Below are positions 22,386 through 34,086 of a stretch of 64,000 nucleotides of DNA, piece by piece. The notes beneath the pieces were generated by a model, which had not been told where the DNA came from, ran no database searches, and saw nothing but the letters and a program-made list of their open reading frames with translations. Source of the stretch: Bicyclus anynana (taxonomy: Eukaryota; Arthropoda; Insecta; Lepidoptera; Nymphalidae); assembly GCF_947172395.1 (NCBI RefSeq), contig NC_069107.1:8538101-8602100 (forward strand). Direction: 5' to 3'. A program made the position numbers and the translations under genes. Position 1 is the first letter of the stretch, and the number at the start of each line of letters is the position of its first letter.

Positions 22386-25300
22386 TAAAGTAGAAAGAAT
22401 AAAAGTAAATATTAATTGCAAAATTAAAACATGGTAATTAACAAGTTGTCAATTTTAGGTAGGTACATATGAAATCCACCCACTCGGCTATTATAGTAAA
22501 ATAATATTATATTTCATGAATAATTTACTAAAGATTGTTAGTTAGATTATTCCGTAAACTAAATATACCAGCAAATATTAGAAAAAACATATTTTTTAAT
22601 ATAATTAAAAATTGTAAGTTTTATTTTAAAAATTTTGTTTAAAACGCTCGCGGATTATTCCATTTCTCAGTACGTAAACGGAATCGTAATATTTTCATCA
22701 AACAGCTGCAATAATCACATTGTTGCGAAGTATCTCACGATGCAATCATCCCGTGTAAGAACTCGCGGAACTTTTTAACGCTAAATATGGTATTCATAAA
22801 ATCCAGAAGCTTTTCGTAGAAAAATACACGCGTATTTAGTGTGTCGGATTTTGGTAATGGTTCTGTAATTTGCACTTTGTTAAAGCTGTTTTCATGTTTT
22901 AGTATTAACCTGTAAATGATCGGTAGGTGTAAGTATTTTAAACATGTATTTATTTCTTAAAAATCATTATAGATGCCAAAGCGAGTTTGTTTTGTTACGT
23001 TTTTTCTCAAGAGTGAATAGGCACTTTCAATTTGTAGTAAAGCGCAAACATATTATATTAAAATAATTAATTTTAGTACTTAAATATATTATATAAAAAT
23101 AATATTTCACTAAATTAAAAAGAAAATTAAAATACTCGCACACGTGTTCGTCACACATACACACATATACAATAATCGTATGGATGCGTAAATAACTTGT
23201 GTCTGTACGTATCCCTCATAGCGGGATTATGAAAGGGGTGAGTCCAGTTCCATCATCAATTATTACACGAAAACGCGAGCTTTCCATTTTTTAAAATAAA
23301 CTCCAATGGGGGACTGTAATAAAATTACACATGGGGAACGAAAGCTGCTGGTTTATAGATAAATGTATTTTTAAGAATAAATAATACATTTGGTTCTTAT
23401 AATCCGTCGTTTAGAAATGGATGCCTTTTAAATGCTAAAAAGTTGTTAATTGCAGAGTTTTTTTTATTACCGCATGCGTTTTTTGTTTCTAATGGCTCAA
23501 AGCCCGTTAGGAGACATCCAAAATGTTGATAAATTTTCAAGGCAAATTTGGCTGATAAGAGATTGCATCACGCATGACATAAAAACTTATTAGAAGTTGA
23601 AATATCATTATTAAAATAAAATAGTGTCAGAAGTATGAACATTATTTATAAGTATAAATCAATCAATTGTAAAATAAAAGATATTAGATTATATTATTTT
23701 ATTTTACAGTTTAAAAGTGATATTAGGGTTTAAAATAAAACATTTAAACATTGGGTGAACAATTAGATGGCGTATATTTTTTGGTAATATATTATTCTTT
23801 TTAAATTTACATTTAACATTTGTAAAGCCTTAGTTTTAGTATACTACATTAAATTATATACATTCTTGTACCTAACATAACAGAAACAAACTTTCAACCT
23901 TAAAGCAAATATTATAATAAAATAATTATTATCATCGGTATTCTAATAAAATAAGCTTAACAAAAAGTTCAAGATCTTCAGAATTCGAAACCAAATTGAG
24001 AAATAAACGTTTATATATAATTTTGACTCATAGAATTCAAACCAACGAAGTCATATTGGACAATTCGAATTTCAAGATTCTCTTTTTATAATATCCGTTC
24101 AAAAACTTTTATTCCAATTAGGATGTAATCACTCACGTCTTCTCGGAAAAGTTCGTGACAATTTGCGCCTTTCCGTTGCACCTTCGACTCCGCCGCAAAT
24201 TTCTAAACGAGATTAGGATTGTTACCTGGAAATAAGGAATACAAATTTAAAAATCGAATTCCAATACTATTATAATTTTTTTTCAGCTAACTTTACGGCT
24301 CTGAATTGTAGCCCTTTCAGGCTACTTTATCTGCATGATTAATACCATTTATACAACATTAGCCTTTTGCTTATTTGGAGAGAAATATTGGATATTAAGA
24401 ACAAAAAACATGTGTGGCTTTAGAATCGCTTCCTGTTCAAAGCTTAATTTATAAGTCACGCGTTATTAGGTACAATATTTTTAAAATCTCCCTCATTAAC
24501 CCTTCTAATAATCTAATGAATCTCTATGTACAAGTACATTTAAAGTTCGAATTCGAACCCAATCGGAATCGATTCCAAATTTAAAATCTGATAGACGCAA
24601 CAGCCGCCGTATTGCCGATACAAAGGAATGGAACGAGCATGACGTTTCAAATATTTTTGAAAATGGAATATTAAGTGAAGCTATTATACGATCGGATGAT
24701 TACTATTGCTTTTTGGGAAGCGCATAGACACGTTACTCTATTATTAATATCTACTTTTGTATACGAAACATATAAATTATTTGTAATATCTGCCGGCCAT
24801 TACGACTTTACGATGTTTCAATCGATAACGAGACAGACAATGTACATACCTACGAGATGAATACAGTCGTTTATTTTTTCTTTGCTTATATTGTTTCACA
24901 GATTAAACAAAAAAGTGTAGACGCTGGCTGTTTTTTTTTTTGTTTAGACCAGTACTCTATTTTACAAAGTTTAATTTCAGTGTAAAAAATTATTCCAAGG
25001 ATTGGTTAGGATCGATAACATAATCGAATACGAAATTATTTCTTAATTGCAATTTTAAAATTTATGTTGCTACTTCAGAGAGTCTATAGAGTAAAATAGT
25101 CATCAGTTATATTAAGAATACCTACAATATCTATATTGTGAAAAAAAACAATTTTATTTCTAAAAGTAATTAAGTTTATCTTGTACATAGTGTAAAACAG
25201 ACAGTGCACTAAACATAAATACATTGATTGTATGTATAGGAGATTCCGTATATTTCTAAATACGAGGTTTTAATAATAAATAATAATATATAATATAAAA

Positions 25301-25420
25301 TCTACAACCAATCCCAATTTTGAAAGTACACAGATTAAAATAGATATTCTATTTATAGGCACACAATATCTTATGGTATCCGTATAATACTTTTTTAAAA
25401 GTCAACCACTTTTAAAAGTA
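22386..25420. other. 3-kb AT-rich non-coding stretch
   Basis: No gene recognised. Motif-bearing islands at 24240-24265 and 24535-24670. The 61-codon plus frame at 24675-24860 has no family features. An imperfect inverted repeat (ACTTTTTTAAAAGT ... ACTTTTAAAAGTA) at about 25389-25421 abuts the tandem array. Confidence 0.5.
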
Positions 25421-25810
25421 TGTAGGTACATAGAGTAATATATTCAGTAGCTCCATTCATAATCTAAGACGTAATATGTGTCGATTATATAGGTGTCTTA
25501 ATAAAGGAGCCCCGTATCATATTTTTAAATTCCAATTTTAAAAATTCAATCAATTTCATCTCTAAAAGTTCGTGCGTCGATAGAGTAAAATATTCAGTAG
25601 CTCCATTCATAATCTAAGACATTATATGTGTCGATTATATAGGTGTCATAATAAAGGAGCCCCGTATCATATTTTTAAATTCCAATTTTAAAAATTCAAT
25701 CAATTTCATTTCTGAAAGTTCGTGCGTAGATAGAGTAAAATAGTCAGTAGCTCCATTCATGATCTAAGGCATAAAGTGTCGATTATATAGGTGTCATAAT
25801 AAGGAGCCCC
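25421..25810 (+). repeat. Tandem array, 150-bp unit, about 2.6 copies
   Basis: TAGAGTAAWA TATTCAGTAG recurs at 25431, 25581 and 25731, an exact period of 150. Each unit runs through CTCCATTCATAATCTAAG, GTGTCGATTATATAGGTGTC, AAAGGAGCCCCGTATC and TCAATTTCATYTCTRAAAGT. Full copies differ at only a few bases, so the expansion is recent. The third copy stops at GGAGCCCC. No coding frame spans the units. Confidence 0.9.
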
Positions 25811-25873
25811 CATTTGCGTATCGGGGTCAACGACTTGCGTATGCTACCAGCGTACTGTGCCTCAAGTGACCCC

Positions 25874-26690
25874 TTAATGCGACTTATTGGTTACTCATAA
25901 GCACGAATTGACACAGAATAGTCGAGTTGCATTCACACGCTGTTTACATACTGCTGTGTTACTTCGTACGGGCGTCATTTTGTTATACTGTGGTTGCAAG
26001 TCTTATTGCCTTATTGGTTTCTCATACTTTTTCTAAATGCAGAACTGCGTACAAAATAAGATTTAAAAAATGCAATTTTTATTATTAAATATACACTGAT
26101 AATATTCATCGTCATATCTAAATATACAAAAACGAAAGGTCACGAAACGAAATGTAATCAAAAAAATTATCATACTTTTGAGACATGAATACATAATACT
26201 TTTCATTTTTAAGTATTAATTAGTTTGTCTTTTATTCTTTCAGTAACATAAATTAATATCGTGACGTCACAAAATGGACGACAGCGTTTTTGAAGTTTGG
26301 AAAAAATTAAAAGAACACATGATTTTTAAATTGAGTTTTCTATGAAATCCTATTAATTAATATCGATATATTTTGGACCCTTATTCCATGCACTATACGA
26401 AATTAATATTGTTTATATAATAAATTTGTTATGAATCTACTACCCTATTTATCAGAAAGACTATAATATGGAATGGGTACAAGAACACTTAGCGGTAATC
26501 GAACCCATGAACACTCGGTGTTGAATCCAGGTCCTTTACCGTAGAGATTGATCTTATTGGTTTCTTATAAGGACACATTGCCACAGCATAAGGAAGTCCC
26601 GTTCAAAATTAACTTACATACTGCTCTATTACTCCCAATAATGTGGAGACTATTCTACGCTGTGGCCGTATCAAGTCTTATTGAAATCCC
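25874..26690 (+). repeat. Diverged direct repeat pair
   Basis: CTTATTGGTTACTCATAAGC ... TTACATACTGCTGTGTTACT ... CTGTGGTTGCAAGTCTTATT (25883-26030) is echoed at 26553-26690 by CTTATTGGTTTCTTATAAGG ... TTACATACTGCTCTATTACT ... CTGTGGCCGTATCAAGTCTT. The order is the same and identity is moderate. Two relics of one unnamed repeat are likely. Confidence 0.55.
26470..26570 (-). repeat. tRNA-derived SINE head relict
   Basis: On the minus strand GGTAAAGGACCTGGATTCAA ... TTCATGGGTTCGATTACC carries a B-box, but the A-box is poor. It lies between the two copies of the diverged direct repeat. Confidence 0.5.
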
Positions 26691-29600
26691 ATAAGGGCTC
26701 ATTGTGATACTAAACAAATTGCCAGTTAATCGAACGCTGGATATAAAACTTTATAGCACATACTCTCTTATTAATGTCAATAAATTTTGAATAACAATTC
26801 ATAATAACGTATCTCCGTCTATGCGTAATACATCTTCTTTATCATAGACGTGGAGAATATAGAGATATGCCAAAAAGCTATAAATCAAGCAAGATATTAT
26901 AGTGCTCCTTTTTCAAAGTATAGGACCACTTGGTCAAAGAAATAAGTCTTTAGTGACGTTTACGTTTGTCTTTTGTTTGCAGATAAACTGATTTTTGTGT
27001 TAAAAATTTAAGTTTCTGTTAGAAGGTTTTGTCAATATGACTGTTTTTTGTTTGTCAAACTATAACCAATTTATTCAGTTTTACCCGTGTTGTTCAGTTA
27101 ACAGCTGTTTTATAAGTCGTGAATATGATACAACAATTTATTAGAAATAGGATATTCACTAGATTAAAATCTAAAATATGTGGATAGAGATTGAACGTAG
27201 TAATCTGCCCACGCGCAGAATAAAAACAGATCCGCGGAGAGTTCCACAGAACATCATTAAATTCAAAATTTCGTTTAAAAAGCACTCCACATATCTCGAC
27301 CATTAATCACTAAAACTACCGACCTTCAAGGAGAAACATCGGAATAAAATCGGCAATCGAAATAAAGCACTTAAAACCGAAACGTCATTATCGCACAACA
27401 TAAATAAAAAATAAGAAACGGCGGAAAAAATTGAATATCGGAGTCGATTTAAAGTCAGAATACCGATTTTAAAAAATACGGGGCACAGTCGAGCGGCATT
27501 AATTAAAAATTCTCGGTAGAATATTCAAAAATAGAATTCGCATTCGAACACTCCTTGTACGGGCTTGAAGTTTGAATTTGGAAGCAACAAAAGCAGAGCG
27601 CGGGAGCAACCCTTTTAGCGCTGATAATCTGTTCCCCGGCCGTGTAGTGTTGTGCTTTATTTTTATCTGTTGTCACTTTTTTGTACACAACATTCTTTAC
27701 TTCGAAACGAAGCTTTTTGAACTCCTCGAGGCTAAAACCTTTTTTTTGGTCCCTTTAATAACGAGTCCCCTTCCATTTTAATTGATGAATGATCTCGGGG
27801 AATATTAAGCCCAAAGATTAAGTTGAATGGTTTTTTTTTCGAGGTCAAATTGTTGTTTGACATTTTATAGAGTTGAATCGCTACCGAAATACTTAGACCA
27901 TTTAATTCAATAGTACATAACTACATAGTAATAAATAAAAATACATAAAGATTGAATTGAATTAGACTTTCAATCATAATCAATGTAAAAATAGTGATGT
28001 TACTAAAAATGTGCCCTATTAATTAATCGTTATCGAAATTCGAAACACTTCCAATTTCGAACGTCGAATTCTCGATCATACGCGATAAACCAATACATAC
28101 GACAAGCCGTTTCTGTTGCATCGGAAATAAATAAATACCGTCGTGTATTGTTGAAAGTATAATTTAAAATCAGAAATGGAATATAAAATAATGATTACAG
28201 TTAAAGACGAATTCCGACGTTATAATTATTGATATTTATTTTTACATTGTTTAAAAAAAATAACAAGTATTGATTCTTATTTTTTTAATACATAATGTAA
28301 TTTTTTTTAATAATATACTATTGATGAGTCTTAAAATAGTAAATAGTTGATTGTTGCACCCGATGATGAGTGGTAAATAGTAATATATCGACTATAAACT
28401 CCAATAACAGAGCAACACTAATTCACAGGACATGCAAGGAACATATCCTACTAGAGTTTCTCTACGTCAGTCAATCTAAGGCATAGGTGTTAAGCCTCAA
28501 ATGCCTGTAATTAATTAACCTTCAGACCAGGACACACAGCAATGTAGAGACAAAGTTAGTAAAAACAATATGCTACTAAAATTTTTGATTAAAATAATAA
28601 ATGCGAGTGTTCCAAATACGAAACTAATTAAAATCAAATTTCGTATCAATTCGAATTTCAAACGTCGAACGCGCGAAACAAAAATATATGACGGGCAAAA
28701 AAACGTAAAACCGTTTTTTATTGGAATGGAAATAAATAAATCGCTCCGGTACAAAGAGTCTGGTCGCAGTGAATTGTTGAAATATAAAAATTTAAAAATA
28801 GAACTCAATCCTTCCGCCCTCGGCTTGGTTAGTGCTTTACATGAAATATTATTTTATGGAATCAACATCTGCGGCTACGCGTGTGTGTGCGTGGAGGGCT
28901 TTATGCCTTTATGTACACAAGTGAAATTACTTAAAAGTAAAACACTCTCAAGTGGATGGGAACATTTGAAACTCTGTTTTCACTCATGTTAATTTTAGAT
29001 TTGAGTGCTTCTTTCATTATAAAAATATTTTCGTTTCGTTTGTGGGTATGTTGTACTTGAAATGTTCATTTGTAAAGATTAGTTGAGTAAGGAATTCTTT
29101 ATTTAATGCGTAGAGAACGTTCGAGATTGTGTAGTGTTTTTTTACGTCTTAATCGATCTAGTTCTTGAGTGAGTTTTAAATGTAAAATCATATTTCATGA
29201 AACGAAAGTTATAATGTTTTCAAACTGATCCTGTCAAACGTATTGATCAATAAAGACTTTTTATATTTACATAGCATGTTGTAATTTAAGCGTTGCAATA
29301 TTTAAATATTCATTACAGAGTACATTATTCTTTTTCCAGTGGCATATTCAATTTTACTATAATTTTAAGTAACTTGAAAAACTTTTTTTGTGCAGGAATT
29401 GTAAAAGGTGATTGCCGTATTTATGGATTTTAACTCTAAGCTGTAACTCCAATTTTAATGCCTTACAAAAAAGTACAAAATAAAAAAAACAAAAATAAAA
29501 AATTATAACTAGCTCGTTACTGCATGTCGCATCCATTTTACAATCCGTTCGAGTCGTCAAATCACTCGTCGCGAGTTCATTTTTGTGGAATTGGAACGCA

Positions 29601-30414
29601 AAGCGAAACCCTACCATTTTCAAATTGCGTTCGTCATGCTGGCTCCCTTGCCTTTTTCTATACAAAGAGGTTACCAATGTAACTGGACACAAAGAAATTT
29701 AAATTTGGAATTCATAAAAAATTCTTTGTGCTTTCCGAATTATGTTAATAAATCGTATATGGAACGAGATTTTTGAACGTTATTCTTAATTTAAAATTGA
29801 TAACGATGAATTATTTTTACAACAAAATTAATTTAGTTTTTGCATTAATTTAAATACTGATTACTAAATAAATAGACTGCTATGTTCTTATTTTTAAATT
29901 TGGAAACGAATAACTATTGAGTAAGGTCGTAAAAGTTTTGTCATTGTTTAAAATAGGAAGGCTTAGTTATCCTTGAGGCGTAATTATTTCATGTTATACT
30001 AAATTAAGTTTTAACATAATTACTAAAGGATATTGTTTGTTAACCTTTTAATTTCAGCATTAGCTAAAAGTACATTATTTTTTTACCACAGATAGCAATC
30101 GATACAATAAACAAGCTATTGTGTTTTGAATTAATTGTGTTTTGTTTGTTCGATACAATAATGTTTGCGTAATACATCTGTGCGTTTACATTTTGCGCAA
30201 ACATTTTTTGTATTTTGATTTTAGAACAGTGAGATGTTTTTACTTCTAGAGTAACTTCAAATTATAGACCTTTTTTAATCATGGATATTTGTGATTTGAA
30301 CTTGTGGAGTTTTTAATCATGATCTTAAATTTAAATTGAAGTAACCAATATATTAGTATAGTTTTCTTAATCATTCAATGAAAGGTTGCCTGTGCAAAAT
30401 GATGATCAATGACT
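26691..30414. other. 3.7-kb non-coding stretch with motif islands
   Basis: GC-richer islands at 27180-27300, 27440-27640, 28020-28100, 28590-28700 and 29500-29620 carry motif copies (28607-28623, 28655-28672, 28790-28806). Frames of 61-140 codons overlie these islands on both strands (27094-27303, 27572-27781, 28515-28808, 28570-28992, 29357-29692). None resembles a known protein, and opposed long frames fit compositional effects better than genes. Confidence 0.45.
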
Positions 30415-30490
30415 TGTTGACCCAATCCCAACAATCTGGGAATCGAACCCTGGTCCTTACCGACCACAGCATTCTTGCCAGAAAGATCGT
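30415..30490 (-). repeat. tRNA-derived SINE head relict
   Basis: Minus strand CTGTGGTCGGTAAGGACCAG GGTTCGATTCCC shows a canonical B-box; the A-box and tail are not recognisable. Confidence 0.5.
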
Positions 30491-31276
30491 CAAAATTTTA
30501 TTTTTCATATTATTTTTTTTTGAAAAACAACATACATACTATGATTCTAACTAAACCTATTAGGTACGTCTATAACAAAGCGGTCCAAAGCGCTTGTATC
30601 GCTAAAAATAAAGCGATTTAAAGCGCTTGAAATATAAAACTAGTCGTTATATTGTGGGATCCGCTCAGCTGTGTTAGTTTACGGATTAAGTTTTTTTTGT
30701 GACTACCCCCGATTTTAATTTTAACTCTTTTGACTATTTTAATATTTCTGGAACATTTTTCGGATGGGGCGATGGTAGGGTTGCCACTCGCAAACATTTT
30801 TGTGCAAAGTTTTTTTATTACAGATTAGTTTACGCATGGTAATAATAAACGTTTTAAAATGTGAATCTAATTTAACCATGCCCTTCAGACTGTAATACAG
30901 CATTGCTACTTAGTGGTAGTGTTTCTCCGGATGAGTTATGTTACAAAAATATCTTCTACTTCTTATATTGACATATGTTAAATACAATCAATGTACTTTT
31001 GACAACATTTTACATGTTCGTCTAAATCAAACTACATTTTTGAAAACTATCCGTTATTACAGCATCTCGTATCCATTAGTAACTCATTTTTTGTACTTTA
31101 TTGACTCTTTTTTTTATTTACTTACTTCCGTCATGAGCTTATGGGTTCGGGTACTTCATCCGGTTTCATTATCATGCGTAACCCGTCTAACAGCATTGAA
31201 TCAGAGTGTTGGGTTTAAGTCCTAATCTTAAATGAGGCAGGCCTGGCCCTGCCAACTTGAGTTTTTTTCGGGTCTT
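30491..31276. other. AT-rich non-coding stretch
   Basis: Includes an AAAGCGCTTG/AAGCGATTTAAAGCGCTTG mini-duplication near 30594-30630. The 95-codon plus frame at 30938-31225 has no family features. Confidence 0.45.
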
Positions 31277-31318
31277 TATAGCAGAACCTGCCTTCCGAAC
31301 CAGGCAAACTAACTACAA
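31277..31318 (+). repeat. Fragment of dispersed CTTCCGAACCGGT repeat
   Basis: AGCAGAACCTGCCTTCCGAA CCAGGCAAAC is collinear with the block seen at 43081-43188 (reverse) and 56906-57015. Confidence 0.55.
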
Positions 31319-31850
31319 ATAGTAAAAACTAACAATTCATTAGTATTGAATTAAAACTACTAGATATAAATGTTTTTTTTTGTTTGAATTAGAATTATTT
31401 TTTAACTAACAGCGTGGTGGCAACCCTGCAAGGGGGAGGTGTTTTTGTACACAAAGGGTTACATTTTCTATATGCGGGCGTCTAATTTTATTTTTTAAAT
31501 TGATCGAAACGTGCCGTCTCTACTCTGAATGGGTTTTTATTCTCTTAGCTATGGTTTTTAAACCTCGCGCTCCTTTTATTGTTCCGAATTGATTTTTATC
31601 ATAAAAATATAGTGAGATTGGATTCGATTGTTCGGAACGAATTGTAATTTGTTGTTTTAAATTCCCCGATCATTGTGTCTTGTTGCTACTTTGTTTTTAA
31701 TAGAAACATTAATTGGTGTTGCTTTTTTGTTGTTTTCGTTGCTGCCAACATATTTTTCTGTAAGTTTCCTTTGAGTTGTTGTTTTGTTCAATAAGTTGCA
31801 AGTCTGTGTTTCAATCTGCCTTACATAGTCTAGTCGTATATCATTATGAT
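31319..31850. other. Non-coding stretch
   Basis: No gene recognised; the 97-codon minus frame at 31657-31950 runs into the SINE. Confidence 0.45.
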
Positions 31851-31947
31851 TGAGCCACGATATCCCAGTAGATATGACCTCTGACTTCGATTCCGAGGGT
31901 GTAAGTTCGAATTCGGCATGCACTACTAACTTTTCAGTTATGTGCAT
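31851..31947 (+). repeat. SINE family A, head only
   Basis: TGAGCCACGATATCCCAGTA GATATGACCTCTG carries the A-box region, followed by GTAAGTTCGAATTCGGCATG CAC (B-box) and AACTTTTCAGTTATGTGCAT. The rest of the family-A body is absent: the sequence switches to a minus-strand Helitron within 7 bases. Confidence 0.8.
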
Positions 31948-31953
31948 CATAAG

Positions 31954-32073
31954 ATTCCTCGATATATGGGCTATCTAACACTGAAAGAATTTTTCGACAT
32001 TGAAAGAATAGGACCAGTTGTTTCTGAGCTTAGCGCGTTCAAACAATCAAACTCTTCAGCTTTTTAGTATAGA
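31954..32073 (-). mobile_element. Helitron (HelLep-like), 3'-truncated
   Basis: On the minus strand the element begins TCTATACTAAAAAGCTGAAG AG (5' end at 32073) and runs through GAACGCGCTAAGCTCAG, CTGGTCCTATTC and a duplicated TCTTTCAATGTC/TCTTTCAGTGT word. It stops at CATATATCGAGGAA, lacking the 3' hairpin and CTAG. It abuts the truncated SINE. Confidence 0.8.
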
Positions 32074-32799
32074 TTCTGTGCTCAAAATTCTAAATTGTTT
32101 CAATTTATTACGATTACGGGCCAGAATCCTCCGAGCAGGCACAGATGAATCAAAACGGCTGTCAACAGTGACGTAGGCGCACAAAAACCATCACAATTAA
32201 AATTGTATAAAAACCGTGTGGGGATAAAAAGGAAGTATAATGCCCGGCGCAGACCGGCGGACGGGAAAGCAGAGGACTTTAATGTTTGCGACTTTTCTTA
32301 TCACCATTAGATTTTTTGTATAATATTGAAGTAAATTTTCATGACTATTCAAAATTAAAATGTAAAACATTTAATGAGTTTTGAATGATTTTTTACTTTG
32401 CCTTTTAAAGTTTATTTTTATTTGGGCAGCGACAATTTTTTTTCAACGGCTATAAGTAATTGTAAATAGTAGATTTGATTAAAAAATAATTTTACTTAAT
32501 TTAAATTTTATATTGCAACTGAGATTATTAAAGTTGTTAATTTAATGTTTTTCCAACCAAAATAAGTTATATATTTCAATGCTTAGTGATTTAATTCGGA
32601 GCATTAAGGCGCAGTTTTTGCTACTAGTCTGCGCTAATATGCGCTATTGTGCTGTGGAGTCCGCCAAAGTGCTCTCTTATCATCGGCCTGTGCATCATCA
32701 TCATCCATTTCATGGCATTTTGTAAGGTTAAACCTACCATGCAGCTCTTATGCAGGATAGTGGGCTAAGAATGACAAAGTTTTATTTCTAACCACCACT
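32074..32799. other. Non-coding stretch
   Basis: Apart from the 38-bp repeat, nothing recognised. Confidence 0.45.
32202..32239 (+). repeat. Copy 1 of a 38-bp TATA-containing direct repeat
   Basis: ATTGTATAAAAACCGTGTGG GGATAAAAAGGAAGTATA, almost the same as 33071-33109. TATAAAAA could act as a TATA box, but no initiator or transcript is evident. Probably two relics of one repeat. Confidence 0.6.
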
Positions 32800-32995
32800 A
32801 TCTGAGTGCCTAGTAGAAGCAATGTTTTCATACTGTGACGATCGAGTAAACGTAACCGCGAATTTCAAAGGAATTTAAACAGTTGTGCAGAAGTGCCACT
32901 AGCTGGCGCTGTTTAAATTCCTTATTAATTCGCGTTTATGTTTACGCGATAGTCACAGTATGAAAACATTGACAACTCCCACTAGGCACTCAGAT
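32800..32995. mobile_element. Foldback element, 196 bp
   Basis: Nearly the whole element is one inverted repeat. Left arm 32800-32882 runs ATCTGAGTGCCTAGT ... CAATGTTTTCATACTGTGAC ... AGTAAACGTAA ... GGAATTTAAACAG. Right arm 32909-32995 is its reverse complement with small indels (an extra GGAGTTGT segment). The 26-nt centre is TTGTGCAGAAGTGCCACTAG CTGGCG. No ORF within. This is the structure of a palindromic MITE; superfamily not determined, no clear target duplication. Confidence 0.8.
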
Positions 32996-33070
32996 GTTAA
33001 AGATAATAACCAAGACCGATGTTATAAAGTGTTCTCCGCTGCGCTCCGGCAGTGTGCGCAGGGCATTAGA

Positions 33071-33109
33071 ATCGTATAAAAACCGTACGGGGATAAAAAG
33101 GAAGCTATA
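33071..33109 (+). repeat. Copy 2 of the 38-bp TATA-containing direct repeat
   Basis: ATCGTATAAAAACCGTACGG GGATAAAAAGGAAGCTATA. It differs from copy 1 at three substitutions and one insertion and lies 869 bases downstream in the same orientation. Confidence 0.6.
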
Positions 33110-33403
33110 TGTTTCGTGGAAAAAAAGGCTAGGGTTAACGTCCTTAAGGGCTGAAAGTTATTACAACTGTATCGAATATTATATAATACATCGCTCGTTG
33201 TGTATGGTCATTGTTGCCAATGGATCGGTAGTAATGCGTCGATGTATACGGATATGTTGGGAATGTTGGAATGTGTTATGTTACAGGATGTTCACTTGAA
33301 GAGTTCTCGTTACGATTGCGGTGTAAGAGACAGCCGTCGATTTTTTTAAGATAATTGATTTTTTTTTTGAGTAATATAAAAATTGCCACTGAAAAAAATC
33401 TGT

Positions 33404-33561
33404 ACGGCTATTCTATAACGTTGTTTTGTATAACTCGCAAGTGCGAGTTTCAAAATCACCGCTATCTTTCTCATTCTATAGTATCGTGTTAGACAGAGAG
33501 AGATAGAGATGAATTCGAAACTCGCACTTGCGAGTTATAAAAATTTCGTTACAGAACAGCC
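33404..33561. mobile_element. Foldback element with palindromic arms, 158 bp
   Basis: Left arm from 33404: CGGCTATTCTATAACGTTG, TATAACTCGCAAGTGCGAGT TTC, then CTATCTTTCTC. The right arm, ending at 33561, is its reverse complement with substitutions. Each arm contains ACTCGCA-AG-TGCGAGT, itself an inverted repeat, so the element can fold both as one long stem and as two short hairpins. No coding capacity. Likely non-autonomous DNA transposon. Confidence 0.75.
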
Positions 33562-33891
33562 TAGCATAACAGTTATTTTAATTAATTCTTACGTCTGCTA
33601 ATCTATTCTAAAGTAAAATCTAGCTAATAATTATTATTTTATTTCTATAGTAAAACTAATGCAATATTTAAACTATATTGAATGTTATTCATATTAAATT
33701 GTAAAAAATGGCTTAAAGGGTTTTAGCCGTGTTTTATAATAATTTAATTCATTAGTATATATGTATTACTTATAATTTACATTCTCAATACTTATTATTA
33801 TATTATCCGTATTCATTAACAATTTACCAGTCAAATAGTTTTATTTAAAAAAACAATAGATAGATAAGTGTGTAGCAATACACTATTACTA
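33562..33891. other. AT-rich non-coding stretch
   Basis: Nothing recognised. Confidence 0.5.
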
Positions 33892-34086
33892 TCTATACTA
33901 ATATTATAAAGCTGAAGAGTTTGTTTGTTTGATTGAACGCGCTAATCTCAGGGACTACTGGTCTGATTTGAAAAATTCTTTCAGTGTTAGGTAGCACATT
34001 TATCGAGGAAGGCTTTAGGCTATATATTATCCCCATATTCCTACGGGAACGGGTACCACGCTGGTGAAACCGCGCGGCTCAGCTAG
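33892..34086 (+). mobile_element. Complete non-autonomous Helitron (HelLep/Lep1-like), 195 bp
   Basis: Begins TCTATACTAATATTATAAAG inserted after A and ends CTAG before T, as expected for A|T insertion without target duplication. Internal family words are GAACGCGCTAATCTCAGG, CTGGTCTGATTTG, CTTTCAGTGTTAGGTAGC, CCTACGGGAACGGG. A 3' GC hairpin region ACCGCGCGGC precedes the CTAG. No ORF: it depends on an autonomous Rep/helicase element. This is the best-preserved of the window's Helitrons. Confidence 0.9.

Noticed and set aside
25421..25810. CRISPR-like repeat array
   Set aside because: Repeats are contiguous 150-bp units without spacers, and the DNA is clearly animal.
28570..28992. 140-codon plus-strand frame
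   Set aside because: No recognisable family, opposed by a 97-codon frame on the other strand, and lysine/isoleucine-rich as expected from AT-rich DNA.
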